Of a stretch of DNA of 64,000 nt, positions 44,284 through 55,573 are shown in pieces. The DNA is taken from NCBI GenBank assembly GCA_022592445.1, contig JABYQR010000247.1, positions 1-64,000 of the forward strand, written 5' to 3'. Below the pieces are notes generated by a model, which worked only from the letters and a program-made list of their open reading frames with translations, ran no database searches and was not told the origin of the DNA. The DNA comes from Cytidiella melzeri (taxonomy: Eukaryota; Basidiomycota; Agaricomycetes; Polyporales; Irpicaceae). Numbering within the stretch: position 1 is the first letter of the stretch; each line of letters begins with the position of its first letter. Position numbers and translations under genes: made by a program.

Positions 44284-45440
44284 GCGAGCACATTTGCATG
44301 GACTAGCAGCAGCCCTTGTTTTTGGCAAGACTTGCATCGCATTGCCTTGCCTTGCATGTTGCTTCGCGTCTCGTCGCGCCGCCTTGCTTCACCTCGCGTT
44401 ATCTTGCACTGCCTCGCTTCTCCTTTGCTTTGCGTTGCCTCGCGTTGCCTTGCCTTGCCTTGCCTTGCATGCCCTCCGCTTCGCTTTGCCTCGCGCCACC
44501 TTGCGTTGCCTCGCCTTGCATGTTGCTTCGCGTCGCGTTGCGCCGCCTTGCTTTGCCTCGCGTTATCTCGCGGTGCCTTGCTTCTCCCTCACTTCACGTT
44601 GTGTTGTGTTGCGTTGCGTTGCATCGCGTTGCGTTGCATTGCCTCGCTTCGCATTGCCTCGCGTCGCGTTGTGCCGCGTTGCTTTGCCTCGTGCTGCCTC
44701 GCGTTGCATTCCCTCTGCTTTGCTTCGCATGGCTTCACTTGCCACATATTGCATCGTTGTAGTCCCTCGCACTCAAGCTCATAGCTATTGGAACCTCCCG
44801 GCCCCCTTTTCCACTCCCTCAGGTTCCGCAGCCTGTCCTCTTTGCAGAGCGGCTAAAGGCAGTGCCCTATCGCTCCTGTAACATGTTTCGTGTTTTTCCC
44901 GTGTTTCATCGCGCGATGCCCCTTTCCTTGCCTTGCTCTCGCATGGCTTCAAGTTGCTATAGCCCCTATTTCTTTTTACTTATATACGCTGTGTCTGTAC
45001 TTTGCTTAGCTGAGAATATGACACCCCCGTGGTTTTCCCCTCAAAGTTGCCCCTGCCACTTTTCCCTTGCTTTTTGAGCAACTCCGCAGTGCGTATCTCT
45101 CACCCTGCATCACTTTCTCCTTCACTGCGACCCCCTTTTGTGTTCCTACTGCGTTTAGTTTACTGTGTTACTTACTGCGTTGCGTTTCTCCTTTACTGCA
45201 ACCCCCTTTACAGCCACCCCTTCTCTTTCTCAAGGCTACTGAGTCCTACTGCGTTCTCCTTCACTGCAACCCCCTTTTACAGCCGCCTCTTCTCTTTCTC
45301 AAGGCTACTGCAATTCAGACTGCATTTATTCTGTGTTCCCATTGCGTTTCCTACTGTGTTTGCCATGGCGTTTTGCGTTATCCTCTTGCATTGAGCCAGC
45401 ACATTCCTTTCTCTCTTACTTTACCACACCACTCCATCTC
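44284..45440 (+). repeat. 5-bp-periodic repeat region, copy 1
   Basis: 44330-44740 is a degenerate array of 5-bp words such as TTGCC, TTGCG, TTCGC and CTCGC. The following 700 bp lacks the pentamers but still matches 61010-60480 in inverted orientation (for example the CCTTTCCTTGCCTTGC and CTCTCACCCTGCATCAC stretches). Translations are Cys/Leu/Ala-rich and are repeat artefacts. The array is CpG-rich, unlike its partner copy. Confidence 0.8.
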
Positions 45441-46143
45441 GTAAAAAAATTTGTTATCGCACAATACCTACCACTGTAAACCCGAGCCTTACAATATAAC
45501 ATTGAGCCAACTTTATCTCACACAATCCCCGTACCTGGAAAGTTATAAACACCCGGCACCCGCGATAATGGTCTGCAGGCCACTTTATCTTGCATGGTAA
45601 TACATTTTAATATCTCCGCCCACAGTTTACATTGCAAGATAACTCTCGCTGCCGGTAGTTTATATTGTCATACACATCAATACAATGTTTTCAAGGCAGT
45701 AGTTCTTGCATTAGGGTGCATAGGAACAATGGCAATGGATTGAACAGCGCAATGGCGACAAGATCAGCTAATTAATAATACAGCGCCAGCATGGTAAAAA
45801 AAAGTCAGGAATGCAAAAGCATTGCAGGCAGAGGTGGGTGTCATTGAAATTGTAGCAACCGTGAAAGAAAAACGAGAGTGTTCGTGCAAGATGACGTCCT
45901 GCGGGTGTTGGCTACTTAACCATCAGGTGAGAATTCAAGTGGTATCAGTACCGCGACTTACCTTAGGGCCACCTGTTGCCATACACAAGGCTTCAGCTGC
46001 TTGCGCAGTAGATCTTCTCGCGCTCCTCAACGGTGTGGTCGTGCAGAAGGCCCAGAGGGGGTGTGGTACTGCAGCAATGGCCCAATAGCTGGTTGGCAGA
46101 AGTCTGTCAGCTTGAAGTCGTGTTCACACATGACTGCAAGGGC
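45441..46143. other. no confident gene
   Basis: Contains TATCGC words and AT-rich stretches (45440-45700). An 88-codon plus-strand frame (45822-46088) has no recognisable domain. Minus-strand sequence here might be the degraded 3' end of the Rds1-like gene. Confidence 0.35.
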
Positions 46144-46744
46144 TCACCGACAGAGCAAGTGCGCGGCTTTGACCGGCGTCCAGTCCACAGAGAGGGCCAT
46201 GTCGTAAGGGCCGTTCCGAGCCGCGCCCTTTGGGGCAGCGGAAGAGACCCGGCCGTCGTGGCGTGCTTCAGCAGCGCAAATGGACAAGAATACAGCGGAT
46301 GAAAATACAAGAAAACACTTTTTGGATGGGGTGCTTACGGCGGCGGTAGTAAGGGCGCCCTTGTTTAAGATGAGCTGGGCAGTGCCTGTGCATGCAGAGG
46401 TACTGGTGCCTTTGAGCGCCATGGAGAGGGTGATGAATGACTTTGGGTCGGTGAAAGGGCTGTAACGCATGATGAGTGCACAGAGGAAGAGAGAAGGAGG
46501 ATATAGCTTGCAAAAAATAGTTGCAAGCCTGGGTGGCGTCGCTTCCAAGAGCCGTCAAAAGGAGCTCAGCGTGGCTGAGCTCGTGCTGATAAATTTGTTC
46601 AAACCTTTCCCAAACCCAAACCGGGTAGCCAGCATTAGCGAATGCGGCGGCGTAGAGCTTCAAGAGGCCTTCAGTGTAGGAAGCGGCCTCAAGATGCTCA
46701 AGAGTGAGGGCAGGGTTGAGCATGATGGTGTCTGTGGGGGCCAT
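46144..46744 (-). pseudogene. Rds1-like ferritin-fold protein, partial
   Basis: Resembles the fungal stress-response Rds1 family (Ferritin_2 type). It reads DTIMLNPALTLEHLEAASY, YPVWVWERFEQIYQHELSHAELL, LLTALGSDATQAC, then FTDPKSFITLSMALKG and EARHDG. The paired EHLE and HELSHAE helices carry the metal-ligand-like acidic and His residues of the fold. A break between CNY and PFTDP looks like a GC-AG intron (about 46488-46552); a second intron-like break precedes EARHDG. The N-terminal secretion signal and the usual C-terminal part were not found, so it is a remnant. Confidence 0.6.
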
Positions 46745-48442
46745 GTGGGTGGTAAGCGGGGGTTGTCAGATGACACAAACAAACCGTTGATGGCCTGGCA
46801 ATTGACGAGAACATCGTCACCTTTGTGTATGCGCGTCGGGTGGAAGTCCTGGCCCGCTATAGCTATACACGCCGCATCTTCTTGTCAACAGTGATACCTG
46901 GCTCTGCTTGCGTGCGCGGGATCTATGAAGCGGCGCCAAAGACGAGGTGGGCTGGAAAATCAGGCCAGTTAGACCGAGCAAGGCTGTATGTGTCGCACTT
47001 GGCTGCCAGGAACTATGAGAGAGGGCTCCTCAAACGTCGCTGAAGCTGGAGCTAGGAGTACTCAGGGCAAAGGCTCATGGGTGAAGAGGAGAAGGATCGG
47101 ACGTTGTGCGACCACGTACCCACAGATGGGTCCATCATTGTTCCACACGTATCAACCGTGACCCTTATTATCACCGCTGCGTTTCCAAGAGAAGTTCCCT
47201 CGGCGTGCGGTATACTGTATTTGGTGACGTTGAGGCTTTGGCGGTCATATGTCGGTGAATTCGCGTACCAATGCTCTCCAACAAGGCGGCCGTAGTGGAC
47301 AGTTCACTGGAAAGTCGAGATGCAGTGTAAGCACAGCATATATTGATTCAATAGCACGGGAGATGAGCTCACCATTTCCTTTAGGGTTCTCCGAGTCGTA
47401 CGTACACACAAGTCACAAAGTGGACGACTAGGAGGACGTCTTCAGAGTTGGGTCAGAACAATGGTAGACAAACACAGCTCGGAAGGCTTATCACTCACTA
47501 GATCGCAGGACTATAAGAAGAAACGGCCACTGGTCTGAAACACGTCCAAAGGCAGCTACGTAAAATGACCTGCCCTAAACAAGCGTGCATGTGTCCCAAA
47601 TAGGCAGGTGAATGAGTCCGTGGCTCCCTTTGTGGTTCAACGTTTCATTACCGCAGTAATGAAACTCATCGCCACCTTGTGACTTTGCCCATTTACAAGA
47701 TCAAAGGGACTTACTAGAGCAGTAGTATAGTAGCATGCTAGCCCCGCAGTCACTATTGTGAGTGTTTGTTGGTTTTTTATCAGGTCCACGTCAGCTGAAA
47801 CTGAGCTATCCCCTTGCTGCAGACGTCGATGGGCCCGCTTTGCAGTTTTGGCTTTCTCCTCCACCCCATATTTCTTGTATCCAATAACCAGGGTACTCGC
47901 CGACAATCTGCATGTTACGCCGTACGCAGCCCAACCTTTGGGGAATTTTTGGTTTCCGTCGCACTGACGTCGCGGCTCCTTGCTCCGAGTTGTACAACCA
48001 TTCTACCATGTTCAAATACCACGTATATATCATGACACCTTTTTTTGTCAGGCGAGAAGTGTAGCGCAAACGCTTATGCAGCTTCGAGGCCGCTTGTACC
48101 ATGCATGATGCAGTGATTGAGGCGCACTGATCTACCGAGTTTCCTCCCTCTGTTTCTCATCTGAACTTTGGCTGAAATCTGTTTTGTTTCAGGTATTTTC
48201 CTTTGTTTAGGTCTAGTTCTCCATGTCCATCTTGAGACTTTGTACTCAAGGAGAAACATCTTTTGTCAGGATAGACCTAATGCATGGCGTACCGGAGATT
48301 CACCAGATATCCACCTGCCTTTGGTGTTGTCCCTGCCGTACCTTCTGGGGTTACGGCGCAGTGAGGAACCCAGCTACCCTCCATGCTTTGCAGTAAGATT
48401 GAATTCAATAAGCTTCGTCACTTTGACCTTCCGTGTCCCTTT
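46745..48442. other. no recognised gene
   Basis: Moderately GC-balanced sequence with short frames on both strands. A minus-strand frame at 47906-47637 has one hydrophobic stretch (IVTAGLACYYTTALV), but no family is recognised. Confidence 0.4.
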
Positions 48443-49117
48443 CACTAGGGGCAAACGCCGATTTCACACGCCTTGAAATTTGCATGATTACCCATTTAAA
48501 TGTTAACTATCAGCAGATAATCCATAGGCAATTTTGGGCTCGGAATTGTTTCTTAATGTTTGAGAATACAAAATAATGCTATACAAATTCTGTGGCTTTT
48601 CCGGCGCAGGAATTTCTGTTGTTTAAGTGGTAGTTAAATCAAAAAGAAAAATGAAAGGAAAGTTACCTTTCAAGGCTCAGAAAACCAAGTGGAAAAGATG
48701 CCTTCCACGGATTCGGCGGGGCGTGGGAAAAGGGCATGAAAAAATCAAGAAAAGGAAAGGGCGGGTAGAATTTCCGGCGGCCTACCTCGTTGCATGCACG
48801 TGCTACCGAAAAGTTCGTGAAAGTTGTTTGCCACGTTATGTTTGCCATCACCCGACACACGTGGGAAATCTAATTGTTTTTACAATTTTAGGTCGGTCGG
48901 AAATCTGCCCGAAAAATCAATATTCACACAGATTTTCGGAGCGCGGAAAGGCTGCCAGTAGATAGGCTTGAAAATTTGTAGAAAAATCACAAAAATGTCT
49001 TTGATTGTATATTAATCTAACCCCCCAAACATAACTATATATTCACGGGATTTTTAACATATCAAATAACTCTCACAATCATTTCACGTCATGTGAAATC
49101 GGCCTTTGCCCGCAGTG
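48443..49117 (-). mobile_element. CACTA-like MITE, copy 2
   Basis: A 675-bp non-coding element in inverted orientation to the copy at 14761-15406. Termini: CACTAGGGGCAAACGCCG on the left and, complementary, CACTGCGGGCAAAGGCCG on the right; the inverted repeats extend to about 27 bp. Flanked by a 3-bp TTT duplication (48440-48442, 49118-49120). No transposase. Frames inside it are translations of non-coding sequence. Confidence 0.85.
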
Positions 49118-49120
49118 TTT

Positions 49121-50058
49121 GGCAGCTCAGTTGGCCGTCACATTGCGCAGAAAAAAAGAAGATTCACGTACCTGAGCATGTAATCCCCGGGGAGTCGATG
49201 CCACCCTATGTTGTCTACCTTTTTGGGCTGTCCTCATGCGCGCAGTTATTTCTGATGCAGAGAAGGATCACGTTTTTTTGAGGTGTGTGTACATGGACGT
49301 GCTACTCCCACTCTCAGCTGAGGTAGCTAATATCCTGGATAGATCCGGACTTCCATCCGGAGTCATCAGACGTTCCGATCCGTGAGCTTTCATCTCTGCA
49401 TTGTCTTTAGTCACTCATGGCTCATCGCACCGAAAGACAACACAATGACTCGCTGTGTCCGAGCCGTTGAAATCTGATTCCGGACCGTTCAACTACCATC
49501 ACCACCCCCAAGCTCAGCGCTCATTGACTAGGCTCAAGTAAGGAAAAACGCGGCACCAGAAAGGGCATACCACATCCCTTTTTCTCTCCGAGAATAGGAC
49601 GACAACATCCTCATGAGCTTCTGCCAAGGTGCGCCTCTCCTGCAGTGGCGTGCAGGGTTGCGCTTCCACCTAGACCATATCACAAGCGAAGTCCCCCGTC
49701 GAGCCTCAGCCCACATGGTACGCGTGGTCTCCATACGCATTCTGTGATAACCACTCACGGACCCATTACCGAACATCGCTACACACTTGGGGAAGGCCAG
49801 ACGGACTTGACCAATTTGCCCACAAGGGTGCAATAGCGCGTTCTCTTCTTTGTGGGACAGCGAAAGCAGACAGATTTGGTACCAGACTTGAGGGTTGCCA
49901 TCCTGTAGACGAAAGGTCTGAGCCGAGACGTATACAACCTATATTCACGTAGGTCTGTCTGTTGTCATGGGTGTTCTCCGAGTCGGACTCAGAGAATGTT
50001 GTGGTTGCCAGCGCCTTGCATCTGGTCCCAGACGCGGTGTGACATGATGTGACACCAG
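49121..50058. other. no recognised gene
   Basis: About 940 bp. A minus-strand frame of 99 codons (49534-49833) shows no domain. No repeat, RNA gene or regulatory signal recognised. Confidence 0.4.
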
Positions 50059-50280
50059 TAATAATGGTTAACAATGTATTATATTACTTCCACTACTGCT
50101 TTACATCGAGTGCTGGGCCTTTACATTAGTTTAAAATTGTTTACCGCATGCCACTTGGCCTTTACAATGCAATCTAAAGGACCTGCCTTATGCGGACATC
50201 ATTATAATGTCAAGCACGCGCGATAAACCCCTGGCACGCAATATAAAGCACGATAACATTTTCTTTATTTACCTGATGTC
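50059..50280 (+). repeat. dispersed 220-bp repeat, copy 2
   Basis: Inverted counterpart of 23470-23690, sharing TTAACAATGTA, TGTAAAGGCC-type words and GCGCGATAAACCCC. Here it abuts a third stretch of the 5-bp-periodic family (50284-50443) instead of a DUF6589 gene. Confidence 0.8.
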
Positions 50281-50283
50281 CCT

Positions 50284-50443
50284 CTCCCCCCCCACTTGTG
50301 TTATTGCATTCCAATTTCTCCCCTTTCTTCACCACTGCGTTGCCCCTAGCTCTATCACTTTTACACCACTTTCTTTTGCGACACTTAAGTTCTATTGCCT
50401 CTTTGCATTACATTGCATTGCCTTGCTTGGCTTTACTTTACAT
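50284..50443 (+). repeat. 5-bp-periodic family, short copy 3
   Basis: Matches the inverted copy at 60370-60480 (TTATTGCATTCC, CACTGCGTTGCCCCTAGC, then TTGCATTACATTGCATTGCC). It stops at the copia insertion at 50449; the continuation was not found right of 55573. Confidence 0.7.
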
Positions 50444-50448
50444 CTTTC

Positions 50449-50619
50449 TGTTCGACTATATTAAATTAGACGCTTAACGTACGAGCGCCGTAGTTACCGT
50501 ATATAAGACTTACTCCAATCAATGCAACTCTAAGCACTTTTGATCCCCAACTCCCACTGTGTGATCCCCCTCAGTCTTACTCTCTCAATGCTTTCCTCTA
50601 CTTGCATAGCCTTCTAACA
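50449..50619 (+). repeat. 5' LTR of element D
   Basis: 171 bp, TGTTCGAC to TTCTAACA. A TATA-like GTATATAAG lies at about 50499. The six differences from the 3' LTR are five transitions and one transversion. Confidence 0.95.
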
Positions 50620-50634
50620 GGTTATGAGCCCCGG
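50620..50634 (+). promoter_or_regulatory. primer binding site of element D
   Basis: GGTTATGAGCCCCGG starts at the LTR edge. Its complement, CCGGGGCTCATAACC, matches the anticodon stem-loop of initiator tRNA-Met with its CAT anticodon. Drosophila copia uses the same region, so minus-strand synthesis here is probably primed by a half-tRNA. Confidence 0.8.
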
Positions 50635-50687
50635 ATAAGCTCTTTACCTTACTCAAACTACTCTCTGCACTCACTCTCCACCAGTTG

Positions 50688-52600
50688 ATGAGCTCTGATC
50701 CCGCTGATCAGTCTCAACCTCGTCGTTCTATGCGCGAACAACACCAAACTGACTTTATTCGAGGCACTATCCCTCGTACCACTCGCAGGAGACGTACCCC
50801 AGTCTTCACTCCTACTCCTACTCCTCCTCCTGCTCCTACTCCTCAACAATCTTTGATGTCTTCCGCTTCTCGCGCTGGTACCCCAGGTCCTGCACCTTCT
50901 GCTGCACCTTCTGACCACGCCCCCAACGTCCCTTCTACCTCAGCTGTCGTCAACCATCCCACTGCCCGCATCATGGCATCACGTCGAGTCTCAGCACCCC
51001 CATCTGATCGCCGTCGCACTCCATTCGACACACTCCGCAACGACTTCGCCCGTCGTCACACCACTAAACCATCGTCAGATGACAGCGACGATCCTATGGA
51101 CAACAACGAGGCGCACAAAAGGCGAAGGGGCAAACTGCCCAGAGCCCATCATGCACCGTCCCCCTTGCCATCTGGCCCTACTGACTCCGCGCGAGCGGTA
51201 TCATCCCTCCTTTCCGTGCCTCCAAAGCACGATGTGGAGTATACAATGTCGCTTAGCGACGTCCACAAAGCCTTTGCAGACGTTGGCAAACTCACAGGTC
51301 CTGATACCTGGCCGATGTGGAAGTTCCGCGTCAATACTGCGATGTCGACCATTGTCGACTTCTACAGCTACAGGGGTGGTCTGACTATCCCTCAAGAGGT
51401 CCAACGGGCCGTCTTCAACGTCCTGGCTGGACACATCGCGGACTCTGTGATGGCCAACTATCTCAACGAGACCGCGCCCCACAGACTCATGGAGAAACTC
51501 TCCAAACGTTTTGAGCCGACTTCTACTATGTTGGACGCGAACAAAATTTTCCAACTCTTCTCCCTCCGCCGTCCTGTCCACAAAATGGACAAACTACTTG
51601 ATGACGCGCACAACCTCTACTCGAATATTCTGTCCAAGGGTATCGAATTCCCTCAGCACATCTTCTACTCCGCCCTCGTCGGCATCATTCCCCCTGCCTA
51701 TGCACATACTCGCGCTAGCTACGAGGCTGGCGTGCGTTCTCGTACTCCTGCGGGTGAGAAGTACGACTACAACCCCATCTCTCTGAGCGTTGAGCTTCGC
51801 AGCAACTTCCATAGCTGGCGACTCGCTCATCCACTCGACTGCCCTCGGTCCAAGGGTTTGTCAACCCTCGTTCCTCGTGATAGGCCTGCTGGTGGTTCAT
51901 CCGCCGTGTCGCCAGCAGTCGACAAACGTGTTGAACGTCCGGCGAAAGCCACTTCCTCCGCTCGTGCGGACGCCGCTCCTTACTCTAAGGAGAAGTCCGT
52001 CTGTGACACTTCAAAGATGAAGTGTCTCAACTGCAACGAGACAGGCCACACGACGCCTACTTGCCCTTCGCCCTGGACAGAGAAGTCCAAGGAGGCAATG
52101 AAGAGGAAGGGTATCACCCGGAAGTCCGTCGCTGCTGGTGCCAAGGGCAAAGCTGCCACCGCTGCCGCTGCTGTTGCCACTCCCGCTGTCGCTGGTCCGT
52201 CGACCACTACTCCTCGTTGCAACCAGAGCGCGTGGGTGTTGGCTCTCTCTGAGTCCGACGTCACTATGCACGTAAGTACTTCGCTTACTACTACCACTTT
52301 TCCTACTCTACTGCCGCTGTATGCGACTTCGTCAACAGATGAGTCGATACATATTCTTGATACTGGCGCAACTATTCACTGTACGCCGTATCAAGACTTA
52401 CTTCTCAATGTCCACTCCGTACCAACTATCGTACTGACTGTTGCCAACTCAGAACAACTAGTTTTGAAACTCGCTGGTGACATGGTACTCAAGGTGGAAC
52501 AGGAAAGTGGTAAGCTTACTGAACTCTTGCTAAAGAACGTCTACTTCAACTCAACTCTACCTTTTACTTTAATCAGCGTTGAAAACTGGACTCTGATTAT
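50688..52600 (+). pseudogene. gag and protease of element D
   Basis: ATG at 50688. Residues 1-180 are Pro/Ser/Arg-rich and disordered; a UBN2-like capsid domain follows (DTWPMWKFRVNTAM, LDDAHNLYSNILSKGIEFP), then a zinc knuckle MKCLNCNETGHTTPTCP with normal CCHC spacing, then an Ala-rich linker and the protease motif HILDTGATIHCTP (52355). The next block is the start of the GAG-pre-integrase region, but at about 52589 a one-base shift moves the frame: the coding sense continues in the next frame as SDYRFTFYNN. The region up to about 52250 uses mostly C/G-ending codons, while the following pol uses A/T-ending codons. Confidence 0.9.
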
Positions 52601-53668
52601 CGTTTTACTTTTTATAACAATCTTTGTACTATATACGACTCAAACTCGACTTGTGTGGCTGTTGTTAGAAAATCAAACAATTTATACACGCTATCATCAA
52701 CTTGAGTGACTTCTTTAGCAAGCGTGCATAGAACTGGCATTACTTTACTTGAACTTCATAAAAAACTCGGTCATCTCAGTTACTTCATGATCAAGAAACT
52801 ACTTCAAACTTCGTTAATCATTACTGATCATATAACTGACCATACTGAAACTCCGTGTGAGGATTGTTTACTTAACAATATCCATCGCAATACTGTACCT
52901 AAACTTCGTTCTTCATCGTTAGCTGAAGATTTCGGAGATCACTTTCATATTGACATCTTTGGGCCTCTACCCACAGCGTCGATTACTGGTAAACATAAAT
53001 ACTGGTTGACTATTGTCGACGATGCTACTAGATGGTTAGTACTTGCACCACTAGTTACTAAAGATGACGCCTATACTCAATGGGTCATCTTCTCTACTGA
53101 ACTTTTGACGCAATATGGTATTTGTGTCAAGATACTTCAAGCCGATAACGACGGTGTCTCTACCAGTAAAGCTATGACTGCTTACTTGAATACTCAAGGA
53201 ACTATACTACGTCTCACTGTACACGATACTCCTCAGCAAAATGGTGTTGCTGAACGTGTACATCAGACTATTATGAACTTGATTCGAGTAAACCTGCATA
53301 CTGCATCTTTACCAAATCGACTATGGTGGTACGCTGCATTATATGCAATGTATGCATACAATTGTTCTCCTCGTACTATACTTAACTACAAAACTCCTTA
53401 CTTTAAGCGATATGGCACTGATGCTAACCTTGATGGACTTCAAGTCTTCGGTCAGCCGTGCATCGTATACAACGAATATCGCACAAATAAACTAGCATCT
53501 AAGGGTAAAAGGGGAGTCTGGATAGGCTTCGCTGAACACTCTAAAGGTCACTATGTTTACTTCGGACAACATGTCGGAGTTGAACGTAACTTGCAATTTG
53601 TTGACTCTACAATACAAATTGAAGGGGAGAAAGAACCAAATGTCGAAAAACTTACTACTGAAAAATAA
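52601..53668 (+). pseudogene. integrase of element D
   Basis: Zinc-binding GAG-pre-integrase block (LELHKKLGHLS with CEDC), preceded by an in-frame TGA at 52703-52705. Core residues: Asp in HIDIFGPLP, Asp in QADNDGV, Glu in QQNGVAERVHQT. The C-terminal GKRGVWIGFAEHSKGHYVY follows the copia pattern. Ends at a TAA (53666-53668), with the same frame continuing after it. Confidence 0.9.
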
Positions 53669-54610
53669 CTTGAACTTGAGGACAACCCTCACATAGAACC
53701 AATGGAAATCGACGAGCCTGACCCTACTGGTCCAAGGCGTTCCAACAGAACTCCTCAACTAACGCGTAAAGCTCATGGTCTAAACTACGACGAAGTAGAC
53801 ACTAACATTGCTTTCTACTTAACTGAGTTTAACGCTTACTATGCTGAGGACGTCGGTGACCCTGTCACTTTCAAAGATGTACTTAATCACCCTCTCAAAG
53901 ACGATTGGTTCAAGTCTATGAAACTTGAGGTTGATACACTAGAACAACTCGGCACTTGGGAATACTGTATCCCGCTGCCAAATGCCAACATTACTGGCTC
54001 TCGCTTTGTCTACAAGACCAAGTACGAACATGGCAAAGTTACTAAACTCAAGTCAAGACTTGTTGCGCAAGGATACTCTCAGCGCAATGGTATTGATTAC
54101 GAATTACTTACACTTGCGGCTTCACTACACTTTGAGATTAACCAACTCGATGTTAAGTCTGCTTACTTATACGGTAAAATTAACAATGATGAAGATCTTT
54201 ATCTTCGTCCGCCGCCTGGCGACTTACTGCCCAACTTGCCTAAGGGCTGGGTACTTAAACTACGCAAAACTATCTATGGCCTTAAACAAGCCGGACGTCG
54301 CTGGTACAAGGTACTATGCGATATACTTTTCCAACTTGGACTCAAGCGTTCAGACTACGATAACGCTGTCTTCTACCTTTACAAGGGAGACAAACTAATA
54401 CTTATACTCGCTGTTCATGTCGACAATATTACTCTCTGTACTATTACTTCTGTCGTTGCTGAACAATTCGAGATAGCACTTAGACAACATGTCGAAGTAA
54501 CAAACGGTGGTACTATCCACTGGATGCTTGGCATGGAGATCGATTACGACAAAGCCTCTGGTGTTATCAAGCTTTGTCAATGCAATTATATCCAAACTAT
54601 ACTTAAATGA
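53669..54610 (+). pseudogene. reverse transcriptase of element D
   Basis: Copia RT: DDWFKSMKLEVDTLEQLGTW, SRFVYKTKYEHGKVTKLKSRLVAQGYSQ (contains QGYSQ), NQLDVKSAYLYG (first catalytic Asp), KTIYGLKQAGRRWY, and VHVDNITL where YVDD is usual. The Asn codon is 54425-54427, so a catalytic Asp is lost. The FAPVAR block after GIDY appears deleted. Ends at a TGA (54608-54610). Confidence 0.9.
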
Positions 54611-55390
54611 GACAACTTTGACCACAATCATACACGCCGTACGCCTATGATACACGAGCACAACTTAGCCCCCCGTGACTCGAAAGAACCTCGTCAGGAC
54701 GCTGACACTATTAAACAATACATGTCTTTAGTCAGTGGTTTACGGTACGTTGCTGACTGTACTCGACCAGACGTTGCATACTGCACTGGTCAACTTGCAC
54801 AATACTTAGCTGACCCTTCCAAGGAACACTTTGCTGCAGCTAAACAGTGTTACCTATACTTGAAGGGAACGTGCAATTACTGGCTTGTCCTAGGAAACCA
54901 AGCAACTACTACTAATACTTCACTTGTCGGATATGCTGATTCTGACGGTATGACTACATACGGCAATAAATCAATAATGGGCTACACCTTCACATACAAT
55001 GACTCGCTTATCTCTTGGTCAAGTAAGCGCGGTTCACTCGTAACACTATCGGTCACCAAAGCCAAATTATATGCCTTAGTGCATGCATCAACTGAAGCTA
55101 TATATCTAAAAGCACTCATTGACGAACTACTGAACTTTACTATGAATCCTGTCAAAATGTATACTGACAGTGCATCAACTATTGCCATTGTTAGCTCACC
55201 TGACGAGCAAAATTTGCAACGAACTAAACACTTCGAGATTCGTAAGAATTTCATCAGCGATTGTGTACTCAAGAAGTATATAACTATTCATCACATATCT
55301 TCTAACAATTAACGTGCTGATACACTTACTAAAGCACTACCTCTCAAAAAACTCAAGCACTTCAATGAACTACTTCATATTCGTGCTTGA
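54611..55390 (+). pseudogene. RNase H of element D
   Basis: Copia RNase H: QYMSLVSGLRYVADCTRPDVAY, LVGYADSDGMTT, SWSSKRGSLVTLS, VKMYTDSASTIAI and LQRTKHFEIRKNFI. A TAA at 55310-55312 stands where a Gln (NQRAD) is expected; the frame then continues RADTLTKALPLKKLKHF to the end. Confidence 0.88.
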
Positions 55391-55397
55391 AGGGGAG
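55389..55397 (+). promoter_or_regulatory. polypurine tract of element D
   Basis: GAAGGGGAG directly before the 3' LTR; plus-strand DNA primer. Confidence 0.85.
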
Positions 55398-55568
55398 TGT
55401 TCGACTATATCAAATTAGATGCTTAATGTACGAGCGCCGTAGTTACCGTATATAAAACTTACTCCAATCAATGCAACTCTAAGCACTTTTTATCCCCAAC
55501 TCCCACTGTGTGATCCCCCTCAGTCTTACTCTCTCAACGCTTTCCTCTACTTGCATAGCCTTCTAACA
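55398..55568 (+). repeat. 3' LTR of element D
   Basis: 171 bp, TGTTCGACTATATC to CTTCTAACA, followed by the CTTTC duplication. 165 of 171 positions match the 5' LTR. Confidence 0.95.
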
Positions 55569-55573
55569 CTTTC

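Larger units (their letters stand above)
50449..55568 (+). mobile_element. Ty1/copia retrotransposon, element D (full length)
   Basis: 5120 bp with 171-bp LTRs (6 differences), a perfect 5-bp target duplication CTTTC (50444-50448, 55569-55573), a half-tRNA primer site and a polypurine tract. Integrase precedes RT, which defines copia. One gag-pol reading line is cut by one frameshift and four stops, and the RT active site is altered, so it is inactive although structurally complete. Confidence 0.95.

Noticed and set aside
44242..44881. Three overlapping frames of 150-200 codons, rich in Cys, Leu and Ala
   Set aside because: They are translations of a 5-bp repeat; all frames of such a repeat stay open for a time.
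48627..48965. 112-codon basic frame
   Set aside because: It lies inside the MITE and is not conserved in the other copy.
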